Assembly: GCA_021780625.1 (NCBI GenBank)
Contig: JAJXYI010000659.1
Span: 1 to 5,730 of the forward strand
Reading direction: 5' to 3'
Origin: a bacterium
GTDB taxonomy: Bacteria; Verrucomicrobiota; Verrucomicrobiae; Opitutales; Opitutaceae
Length of the DNA: 5,730 nt
Shown here: piece by piece, positions 1-5,730 of the stretch
Layout: every line of letters starts with the position of its first letter
Numbering within the stretch: position 1 is the first letter of the stretch
Made by a program: the position numbers and the translations under genes
Notes under the pieces: model-generated
Told to the model about the DNA's origin: nothing
Databases searched by the model: none
What the model saw: the letters and a program-made list of their open reading frames with translations, nothing else

Positions 1-40
1 CAGCACCGGTAGACAAGCAGCGCCAAACACCCGGCAAACG

Positions 41-71
41 ACGCGGCGCGCTCACCGATGGCGCGCCGCGT
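41..71. repeat. Perfect 11-bp inverted repeat (hairpin)
   Basis: Bases 41-51 (acgcggcgcgc) are the exact reverse complement of 61-71 (gcgcgccgcgt), with a 9-base loop at 52-60. The stem is almost all G and C. No T run follows on either strand, so it is not a classical intrinsic terminator. The ATG at 58 that opens the longest kinase frame lies in the loop, which counts against its use as a start. It could be a transcript-end structure for a gene to the left, a protein-binding palindrome, or a chance product of GC-rich DNA. Confidence 0.6.
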
Positions 72-167
72 CCGTGTCGGCATGTCAGCACGCTGGCAAG
101 GGAGTAGTTTCCACCCGGCTCCGGCACTTGCCCGGAAAGACGATCCGCACAATCTGTCGAACACCCC

Positions 168-192
168 AAGCCGGGCCCCCGACCCGGCTTTT
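168..192 (+). terminator. Terminator-like hairpin abutting the kinase start
   Basis: Bases 168-175 (aagccggg) pair perfectly with 183-190 (cccggctt) around a 7-base loop, and the right arm runs into TTTT at 189-192. A GC-rich 8-bp stem with a short T run fits a weak intrinsic terminator reading on the + strand. On the - strand it is followed by G residues, so it should not act there. The ATG at 196 follows only three bases after the T run. It could end a gene to the left of the window, attenuate the kinase transcript, or mask the ribosome-binding region. Confidence 0.5.
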
Positions 193-195
193 GCC

Positions 196-3100
196 ATGTC
201 GACGGTCGTCCATTTACCCCACCCACGCGTTTCGTGCCGGATGCTCGCTGCGCTCACCACCCTGCTCTTGCTCGCCGGGTTCGGCCCGGCACGAGCGTCC
301 GCGCAACCCGCCCTTCTTCCCGCCCCGGCTCCTGGCCTGACCGAAAACGGTGTGCCGGACTATGTCGTCCGCTCATCACAATCCCTGGGACTCTCCGCAG
401 CTCCCGTGGACCTTCATCAGATGCCGGACGGACGTCTGCTCGCCTTCGGACACGCCGAGCTCGCACTGGGAGACGGCCAGCGCTGGGAGGTGTTCCGACA
501 GGCCGCCGGCGACGTGCACGTGAATACTCACGCCGTCGAGGTCGCCAGCGACGGGGCTATCTACGCCGGCGTCCCGGGAGGTTTTGCACGAGTCGACCTC
601 AGGCCCGACGGCACATGGAAGTTTCAAACCGTGGCGCCGTACCCGGCCGACCTCCAGGATCGCGACTCCATCGCCCTTTACGACACCCAAGCAGCGGACG
701 GCCGCTGGTTCTGGTCGCGCGGCAGCGGACAGATCGTCGAGTGGGAGCCGGAGCGCCCCGCCCGCATCGTCGGGCATGTCAACGCCCTCGAACGCTTCGT
801 CACGATCGCCGGGCGGCTCTTCTTCAGCGACGGATCCGACGGGCGCCTCTACGCCTGGAACGGGTCCAGGTTCGAACCGCAGGCCGGTCAGCCGAAATCG
901 TATGTATACAACACCTACACGAGCGCCGTGCCGCTCGACCGCAGCCGCACGCTCGTCGGAACGATAGGACGCGGCCTGCTCGTCGCGGATGGCCGGACCC
1001 TGCGTTCGCTGACAGTCCGAGGGCCGCTCACATCGGATTTTCGAATCAACGACCTCGCATCGGTGGGCGACGGCCGTTTCGTCGCGGCCATCAACAACCT
1101 CGGAATCGTGTTCTTCGACGCCTCAGGCAGGACGGTCCAGGTGCTCGACCGAACCCTGGACCAGCGGCTGGCCCGCGTGAAACGGCTGGTTCCCGGTGCA
1201 GATGGCACCCTCTGGGCCCTGCTCAACGAGGGAATTGCGCGCGTGTCGTTTCCTTCCCGGCTATCCTATTTCGAACCCCTGGTCCCCACCGCGCTGGCGT
1301 ACGCCGAACCCTACCGTTACCAGGGCCGGCTCTGGCTCATGTCCGATGGCCGTGCGGAACGTGCCCGCTACGATCGCGACGGGCGCCTCTCAGGATTCGA
1401 GGTCGACTCGCCTCCGGGCTATCTGGGATCCATGGCGGTGATCGATGGCGACCTGCTCGCCTGCAGCACCACGGGCATCTACCGATTCGGCCCCGACGGA
1501 CACTGGCTTCCCTTGGCCGAGGGCATCAACAGCGCCTACATTCTCACCCGCCCCGTCCAGACAGGGCGCTGGTTGTATGCTGCCGACAATGAAACCGGCT
1601 GGATCGTGAAGCACGACGGCGCCTACTCCGTTGAACGATTTGCAGACAAGTCGCTCGGCCACGTCTACGACGGCACCCCGGACCGGCACGGAGCTTTTTG
1701 GGTCGAGCTCGGAAGCGGCCGCGTGGGACGGATCCTGCCAACCCTGCCGAAGCCCTCGGTCTCCGTCTTCGGACCCGCCCAGGGCGTCCCCACCGGGTGG
1801 CCCCAGATATTCTTCCCCGACGGCGACCCGCGCATCAACTCCGACAGCGGGATCTTCGCCTTTGATGCCGCGCAGGGACGCTTCGTCCCCGACAAGGCCC
1901 TCGTCGCGCGCATCCCCCAGCTCAAGGGCGCACTCGGCCGCCCCTCGCGCGACGCCTTCGGACGGCTTTGGATCGCCCACAAGGACCACGTCGTGGTGGT
2001 CGATCCCGCTCATCCGCACTCGGCCACAGGCACAGAGGGTCTCCCTGAAGGGCTCGTGCCCATCTTCTTCAAGGCCCAGGCCGACGGCGTCGTCTGGCTC
2101 CACCAGCGCATGCGGATGGCCCGGTTCGATCCGTCGATGCCGGCTGCCCCGGCCGCTCCGCTTCGTGCGCTCATCACCCGCATCGTCTTTCCATCCGGGG
2201 GCCGGTTCCTCCAGCCCGGATCCGGCCTCGGCGCCCTGACGCCGGCCGACTCCTCGCTAACCGTCTATTTCTGCGCCCCCGGCGCCCCGCTCGGCAAGCC
2301 GGTGTCCTTCGACGTCCGGCTGGAGGGCTCGGGCGGAAAATGGCTCTCCGTCGGTAGCTCGGGGTCCGCCGTGTTCGATCACTTGGGACACGGCTCCTAT
2401 CGCCTGCGCGTCCGCCCGCGGATCGGATCGCAGGTGGGCGCCGAGGCCGACCTCGCCTTCGCCGTCCCCGCTCCATGGTTTCGCACCCCGGTCGCCTACG
2501 CCGGGTATGCGATCTCCGGCGTTTCCCTAGTCGTGCTCCTGATGGGGCTTGCCTCCTATGTCGAGCGCCGGGGCAAGGCACACCTCGAACGCATCGTCCA
2601 AATCCGCACCAACGAGCTCCACGAGATGAACCGCGAACTCGGCCGGCGCATCAAGGAATCCGACGGGCGCGCAACCGCCCTTCGTATCAGCGAGGACCGA
2701 TACCGCCGTCTGAGCGAAAACGCACCCGACGTCGTGTTCCGCCTGAGCGCCGGACCCGGCGCGGCGTTCGACTACATCAACCCCGCCATCACGCCGATCA
2801 CCGGATACACGCCCGGGGATTTCATGGCGGATCCTGAACTCGCGCGCAGGATCGCCTACCCTCCTGGATCTGAAAACATCCTGGATCTCGCCCGCGCCCG
2901 CTCCGTCCCCTCGGGGGTCCGCGAGGTCACCTGGATCGCACGCGACGGCCGCCACCTCGCGATCGAGATCCACCTGGTCCCCGTCCTCGAACCCGACGGC
3001 ACACTCGTCGCCATCGAGGGCATCGCGCGCAATGTCACCGAGCGGAAACGCGCGATGGAGCAGAACCGCACCCTGTCGGAGGCCGTCGAACAAAGCCCGG

Positions 3101-4599
3101 TCAGCGTATTCATCACCGATCCCGCGGGCACCATCGTCTTCGCCAACCCATCCCTCCAGAAACTCACGGGCTACGCCGAAGGCGAGCTCAAGGGACGCAG
3201 TCTCGCACGTCTGCGTTCGGACTTCGTGCGCCCAGGCCAGCTCGACGAAATCTGGACCGCCCTGACCCGCGGCGACCGCTGGACCGGCCAGGTGGACCTG
3301 AGGCGAAAGGATGGACGCGTGCTCCACTTGCGCTCCACGTTCGCCCCCCTGCGAAACCCCGACGACACCCTGCGCAACCACCTGGCCCTTCTCGAAGACA
3401 TCACTCAATCGCTCGAGGAGCAGGACCGCCGCCAGCTCCTCGAGGCCCAGTTGGTCCAGGTGCAGAAGCTCGAAAGCCTCGGCACCCTTGCGGGCGGCAT
3501 CGCCCACGATTTCAACAACATCCTCACCGGCATCCTGGGCTACTGCGAACTCGCCGAATTCGCCCTGCATGAGGGACGTCCCAACGCCGAGGAGCTGCGC
3601 GAGATCCGGGCCGGAGGCCTCCGCGCAAAGGACCTCGTGTCCCAGATCCTCACGTTCTCCCGACGCGGCGAGTCCCGCCTTGCCCCCGTCGAGCTCTCCG
3701 CCGTCGTCGTCGAAGCGCTCAAGCTCGTGCGCGCCTCAACGCCGTCCTCGATCGCCATCGAATCCGAGTTCGAGCCCGGCATCGTGGAGGCCGACGCCAC
3801 CCAGATCCACCAGATCGTGGTCAACCTCTGCACCAATGCCGTCGACGCCATGCGTGGCAGGGGCGGCCGGCTCTCGGTCGGCGTGCGCTCCATCGAGGTC
3901 GGGCCGGAGCTCGCCGCCGAGGTCCAGGATCTCCGCACTGGCACGAATCTTCGCCTGTCCGTCTCCGACACCGGCACCGGCATGGACAAGGCTACGCTCG
4001 CGCGGATCTTCGACCCGTTCTTCACCACCAAGCGCCCGGGCGAGGGCACCGGCCTCGGCCTCTCCATCGTCCGCGGCATCGTCGCAAACCACGGCGCAGC
4101 CCTCCACGTGTCCAGCCGGCCCGGCGAGGGAACCCGGTTTGAGATCTATTTTCCGGTATCCAATCAGTCTCTACCGACGGCGGGTGGCGCGCGTCCGCCA
4201 GCACCCGGCATGGGACGCGAGATCCTCGTGGTCGACGACGAACCCACGGTGGCAAGCTTCGTCGCGGCAAGTCTCCGCCACCACGGCTACCGGACCGTCA
4301 TCCATCACGATCCCGTCCGCGCCCTCGAGGAGTTCGGAGCCTCACCCTCCCGGTTCCACGGCGTCGTCACGGACCTCACCATGCCCCACCTCTCCGGCCT
4401 CGATCTCATCCGACAGGCGCGGACCCTCTCCCCTGGCCTTCCAGCGATCGTCATCACGGGTTTTCGCAGGGAACTCGACCGCGATGGCTCCCAGCTCCCC
4501 ACGGGCGTCCTGGTCCTGGTCAAGCCATTCGGCAGCACCGACCTCGCGCGAACCCTGGGCGATCTCTGGCCACAGACGGATCGGTCTGAGAGCGGCTGA
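196..4599 (+). CDS. Membrane hybrid histidine kinase (propeller, Y_Y_Y, 2 PAS, HisKA, HATPase, receiver)
   Basis: A sensor kinase of about 1467 residues that should autophosphorylate on His and pass the phosphate to its own receiver Asp. Residues 1-36 form a signal peptide (Arg11, Arg15, a Leu-rich core, ASA cleavage site). Residues from about 40 to 650 resemble a degenerate two-component-regulator beta-propeller, with repeated DG-x-L-W-like blade motifs (codons near 1201, 1690, 1957 and 2083). A Y_Y_Y-like domain spans about 656-760, a membrane helix 766-789 and a charged coiled coil about 790-835. Two PAS domains follow (about 836-955 and 956-1075). HisKA has AHDFNN with His1104. The HATPase has Asn1214 in the N box, DTGTGM at 1258 and GEGTGLGL at 1282-1289. 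The receiver has Asp1347/Asp1348, phospho-acceptor Asp1393, Thr1421 and Lys1443. The ATG at 196 is chosen because the signal peptide begins there. A start at 58 adds non-protein-like sequence, and the ATG at 241 removes the positive n-region. No Shine-Dalgarno is visible. No output domain is fused, so a separate Hpt or response regulator is inferred. The ligand is unknown; relatives of this sensor type often sense glycan breakdown products. Confidence 0.93.
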   Translation: MSTVVHLPHPRVSCRMLAALTTLLLLAGFGPARASAQPALLPAPAPGLTENGVPDYVVRSSQSLGLSAAPVDLHQMPDGRLLAFGHAELALGDGQRWEVFRQAAGDVHVNTHAVEVASDGAIYAGVPGGFARVDLRPDGTWKFQTVAPYPADLQDRDSIALYDTQAADGRWFWSRGSGQIVEWEPERPARIVGHVNALERFVTIAGRLFFSDGSDGRLYAWNGSRFEPQAGQPKSYVYNTYTSAVPLDRSRTLVGTIGRGLLVADGRTLRSLTVRGPLTSDFRINDLASVGDGRFVAAINNLGIVFFDASGRTVQVLDRTLDQRLARVKRLVPGADGTLWALLNEGIARVSFPSRLSYFEPLVPTALAYAEPYRYQGRLWLMSDGRAERARYDRDGRLSGFEVDSPPGYLGSMAVIDGDLLACSTTGIYRFGPDGHWLPLAEGINSAYILTRPVQTGRWLYAADNETGWIVKHDGAYSVERFADKSLGHVYDGTPDRHGAFWVELGSGRVGRILPTLPKPSVSVFGPAQGVPTGWPQIFFPDGDPRINSDSGIFAFDAAQGRFVPDKALVARIPQLKGALGRPSRDAFGRLWIAHKDHVVVVDPAHPHSATGTEGLPEGLVPIFFKAQADGVVWLHQRMRMARFDPSMPAAPAAPLRALITRIVFPSGGRFLQPGSGLGALTPADSSLTVYFCAPGAPLGKPVSFDVRLEGSGGKWLSVGSSGSAVFDHLGHGSYRLRVRPRIGSQVGAEADLAFAVPAPWFRTPVAYAGYAISGVSLVVLLMGLASYVERRGKAHLERIVQIRTNELHEMNRELGRRIKESDGRATALRISEDRYRRLSENAPDVVFRLSAGPGAAFDYINPAITPITGYTPGDFMADPELARRIAYPPGSENILDLARARSVPSGVREVTWIARDGRHLAIEIHLVPVLEPDGTLVAIEGIARNVTERKRAMEQNRTLSEAVEQSPVSVFITDPAGTIVFANPSLQKLTGYAEGELKGRSLARLRSDFVRPGQLDEIWTALTRGDRWTGQVDLRRKDGRVLHLRSTFAPLRNPDDTLRNHLALLEDITQSLEEQDRRQLLEAQLVQVQKLESLGTLAGGIAHDFNNILTGILGYCELAEFALHEGRPNAEELREIRAGGLRAKDLVSQILTFSRRGESRLAPVELSAVVVEALKLVRASTPSSIAIESEFEPGIVEADATQIHQIVVNLCTNAVDAMRGRGGRLSVGVRSIEVGPELAAEVQDLRTGTNLRLSVSDTGTGMDKATLARIFDPFFTTKRPGEGTGLGLSIVRGIVANHGAALHVSSRPGEGTRFEIYFPVSNQSLPTAGGARPPAPGMGREILVVDDEPTVASFVAASLRHHGYRTVIHHDPVRALEEFGASPSRFHGVVTDLTMPHLSGLDLIRQARTLSPGLPAIVITGFRRELDRDGSQLPTGVLVLVKPFGSTDLARTLGDLWPQTDRSESG

Positions 4600-4623
4600 A
4601 ACGCAATCTCTGGCTGTCCCCAA

Positions 4624-4644
4624 TCTTTGGTGTAGACCCAAAGA
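4624..4644. terminator. Possible weak hairpin between kinase stop and tRNA 3' end
   Basis: Bases 4624-4630 (tctttgg) pair perfectly with 4638-4644 (ccaaaga) around a 7-base loop. The hairpin lies in the 49-base gap between the convergent kinase and tRNA-Ser genes, four bases from the tRNA 3' CCA. Neither strand shows a T run after the stem, so intrinsic termination would be weak. It may instead mark transcript ends by 3' processing, or be chance. No other terminator candidate exists for the kinase before the tRNA. Confidence 0.3.
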
Positions 4645-4648
4645 AGCC

Positions 4649-4738
4649 TGGCGGAGAGGGAGGGATTCGAACCCCCGGTACCCGAACGGGCACACCTGAT
4701 TTCGAGTCAGGCGCATTCGACCACTCTGCCACCTCTCC
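4649..4738 (-). tRNA. tRNA-Ser (anticodon CGA)
   Basis: A 90-nt class II tRNA that reads the UCG serine codon. On the - strand the 5' acceptor arm GGAGAGG (4738-4732) pairs with CCTCTCC (4659-4653), followed by discriminator G at 4652 and an encoded CCA at 4651-4649. The anticodon arm is CCTGA / CTCGAAA / TCAGG, with CGA at 4704-4702. A long variable arm (CCCG-TTC-GGG stem) is the hallmark of tRNA-Ser. The T arm GGGGG / TTCGAAT / CCCTC contains one G-U pair. The gene lies downstream of tsf on the same strand but beyond the tsf terminator, so it should have its own promoter or depend on readthrough. In the 47 bases between (4739-4785) I see no good -35/-10 pair, only a 6-bp inverted repeat (4749-4754 with 4764-4769). 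Confidence 0.97.
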
Positions 4739-4785
4739 GAACGCGGAAGGCGGAACGTAGGTGTCCGCCGGCAAAACGGAAGCCG

Positions 4786-4822
4786 AAAAATAAAAAAACG
4801 CGCACCCTCGAGAGGTGCGCGT
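4786..4822 (-). terminator. Intrinsic terminator of the rpsB-tsf operon
   Basis: Reading on the - strand, a perfect 9-bp stem (acgcgcacc at 4822-4814 with ggtgcgcgt at 4806-4798) closes a 7-base loop. It is followed by a T tract, TTTTTTT-A-TTTTT, at 4798-4786. The stem begins 21 bases beyond the tsf stop codon. The T tract exists only on the - strand, so the element should not stop transcription arriving from the kinase side. Confidence 0.92.
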
Positions 4823-4843
4823 CCTGAAAGAATCTTCCGTGAC

Positions 4844-5437
4844 TCAGGCGCCCAGCTGGTAGCGGACGAAGCGGCGAATCTGGATGTTCTCACCGGTCTT
4901 CTGAATCGTCTCGGTGAGCACGTCCTTCACTGACTTCTCCGGCACCTTCACGAAGGGCTGGTCGAGCAGCGAGATCGTCGAGAAGTACTTGTCCAGCTTG
5001 CCCTCGACGATCTTCTGGATCGCCGCCGGCGGCTTGCCTGCAACCTGCGCTGCGGCAATCTCGCGCTCCTTGGCCACCTCGGCCTCCGGAACCTCCGTGC
5101 GGGACACATAGAGTGGGCTCGAGGCCGCAATCTGCAGGCAGATGTCGCGGACGAAAGCCTTGAACTCGTCATTGCGCGCGACGAAGTCCGTCTCGCAGCC
5201 GACCTCGACGAGCACGCCAACCTTGCCACCGAGGTGGATGTAGCTCTCGACGAGACCCGCATTCGTGGCGCGATCCGACTTCTTGGCGGCAGTCGCCGCA
5301 CCCTTCTTGCGAAGGATCGTGATCGCCTCCTCGACGTTGCCGTTGGACTCACCCAGAGCCTTTTTGCAATCCATCAGCCCCGCGCCGGTCTTCTCGCGCA
5401 GGTCGCTGACCATCTGTGCAGAAATGGTAACGCTCAT
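4844..5437 (-). CDS. tsf: Translation elongation factor Ts (short form)
   Basis: EF-Ts of 197 residues, the cytoplasmic nucleotide-exchange factor that releases GDP from EF-Tu. The N-terminal UBA-like domain carries the signature LREKTGAGLMDCKKAL (residues 13-28). The core contains GGKVGVLVEVGCETDFVARND (positions 70-90; Thr83-Asp84-Phe85 is the loop that in studied EF-Ts proteins disturbs the EF-Tu nucleotide/Mg site). The C-terminal part ends in IRRFVRYQLG. It is much shorter than the E. coli protein (about 283 residues) and resembles short Thermus-type EF-Ts with one core subdomain, which acts as a dimer in that lineage; dimerisation here is inferred. The start at 5437 is preferred over the Met at residue 9 because the preceding TISAQ segment fits the family's N-terminus. 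No Shine-Dalgarno motif is seen in the 21 bases before it. It is co-directional with rpsB upstream and ends at a strong terminator. Confidence 0.97.
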   Translation of the reverse strand: MSVTISAQMVSDLREKTGAGLMDCKKALGESNGNVEEAITILRKKGAATAAKKSDRATNAGLVESYIHLGGKVGVLVEVGCETDFVARNDEFKAFVRDICLQIAASSPLYVSRTEVPEAEVAKEREIAAAQVAGKPPAAIQKIVEGKLDKYFSTISLLDQPFVKVPEKSVKDVLTETIQKTGENIQIRRFVRYQLGA

Positions 5438-5458
5438 GATTTTGTAGTGGAAATCGGC

Positions 5459-5730
5459 TTATTCGGCCTTCTCCGCCTTGGGAGCAGCCTTGCGGCGAGC
5501 CGCTTTCTTCTCCTCGGTCGACTCGGCGGCGGGAGCAGCCTCGACGGGCTGGTCTTCCGCGGGGGCCGCAGCCTCGGCAGCGGCAGCAACCGCGGCGGTG
5601 GCGGCCTTCAGGTCGGCCTGACCATGTGCAGCACGGCGGGTGTCGCGCTGGGCGAGGCCCGACTGCACGGCGGCGATCACCGCATCGACGATGATGCGGA
5701 TCGACTTCACGGCGTCGTCATTGCCCGGGA
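5459..5730 (-). CDS. rpsB: 30S ribosomal protein S2, C-terminal part (5' end outside window)
   Basis: The reading frame enters from the right edge and stops with TAA at 5461-5459, giving 89 visible residues. The first ones, PGNDDAVKSIRIIVDAVI, match the conserved end of the S2 core (the usual form is PGNDDA-x-R-x-I-x-L). The GTG at 5710-5708 is an internal Val codon of this motif, not a start. After the core comes a tail of about 50 residues, nearly half Ala: first Ala/Glu/Pro-rich, then Lys/Arg-rich (KKAARRK). Such tails vary widely among S2 proteins. Placement 21 bases before tsf is the conserved rpsB-tsf operon, so both are probably made from one transcript whose promoter and any S2-binding leader lie outside the window. 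Confidence 0.95.
   Translation of the reverse strand, partial: PGNDDAVKSIRIIVDAVIAAVQSGLAQRDTRRAAHGQADLKAATAAVAAAAEAAAPAEDQPVEAAPAAESTEEKKAARRKAAPKAEKAE

Larger units (their letters stand above)
1..195. other. Region upstream of the kinase, no supported gene
   Basis: This stretch lies before the preferred kinase start. The kinase frame stays open back to an ATG at 58, but the 46 extra residues look like translated non-coding DNA: rich in Arg, Pro and Ala, with no domain and no signal peptide. Two other + frames enter from the left edge and stop at 10-12 and 105-107. Either could be the tail of an upstream gene, but the few residues visible are not recognisable. The region contains two perfect inverted repeats, listed separately. 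I found no convincing -35/-10 pair. Confidence 0.5.

Noticed and set aside
128..156. Possible promoter with TTGCCC at 128-133 upstream of the kinase
   Set aside because: No -10-like hexamer lies at proper spacing: CACAAT at 148 is only 14 bases away, and the candidate at 17 bases matches poorly.
234..1592. + frame of 452 codons overlapping the propeller region
   Set aside because: It is extremely Arg- and Pro-rich, out of frame with the kinase, and shows no recognisable domain.
2527..3570. Long antisense reading frame of 347 codons inside the kinase
   Set aside because: It lies opposite conserved PAS and HisKA coding sequence, is a common by-product of GC-rich codon bias, and shows no domain of its own.
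4649..4652. tRNA 3' end as an integration (attachment) site
   Set aside because: No integrase, direct repeat of the tRNA end, or foreign-looking segment is visible beside it.
3311..4699. Overlapping + frame of 462 codons across the kinase end and tRNA
   Set aside because: It is Ser/Arg/Pro-rich out-of-frame translation of the HisKA-to-receiver region, and its end, with WRRGRDSNPRYPNG, is the typical false peptide from translating a tRNA gene.
4520..4774. - strand frames of 84 and 183 codons across the tRNA
   Set aside because: Their peptides (for example GEVAEWSNAPDSKSG) are well-known translation artefacts of tRNA genes; the cloverleaf explains the sequence.
5459..5710. Stand-alone 83-residue gene starting at GTG 5710
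   Set aside because: The frame continues upstream to the window edge through the PGNDDA motif of S2, so this is the 3' part of rpsB.

Overview
The window is GC-rich, with few intergenic bases. It carries four genes: one very large sensor kinase gene on the + strand, then, on the - strand, a tRNA-Ser gene, tsf and the 3' part of rpsB. The kinase has a secreted propeller/Y_Y_Y sensor, EF-Ts is the short one-core type, and tsf shows no Shine-Dalgarno sequence. Together these suggest a Verrucomicrobiota-type bacterium, perhaps near Opitutaceae. This is an inference from gene style and was not tested by any search.

Layout: bases 1-195 hold no gene I can support but contain two strong inverted repeats. 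The second ends in a short T run and lies directly against the preferred start codon of the kinase. Bases 196-4599 encode a hybrid histidine kinase of about 1467 residues. Its order is signal peptide, degenerate beta-propeller sensor, Y_Y_Y domain, one membrane helix, coiled-coil linker, two PAS domains, HisKA, HATPase and a C-terminal receiver. All core phosphotransfer residues are present. No DNA-binding output domain is fused and no response regulator gene is in view.

The kinase gene converges on tRNA-Ser(CGA), encoded at 4649-4738 on the - strand with its 3' CCA in the DNA. A clear intrinsic terminator (4786-4822, active for the - strand) separates the tRNA from tsf. The rpsB-tsf pair (ribosomal protein S2 and elongation factor Ts) is the conserved translation operon, with a 21-base gap. 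rpsB runs off the right edge and ends in an alanine- and charge-rich tail.

The - strand half is translation housekeeping, and the + strand half is a signal-transduction gene with no obvious link to it. I see no mobile element, CRISPR array or undescribed multi-gene system. The points worth a second look are the hairpins before the kinase, the kinase's domain combination, and the tight convergence with the tRNA.
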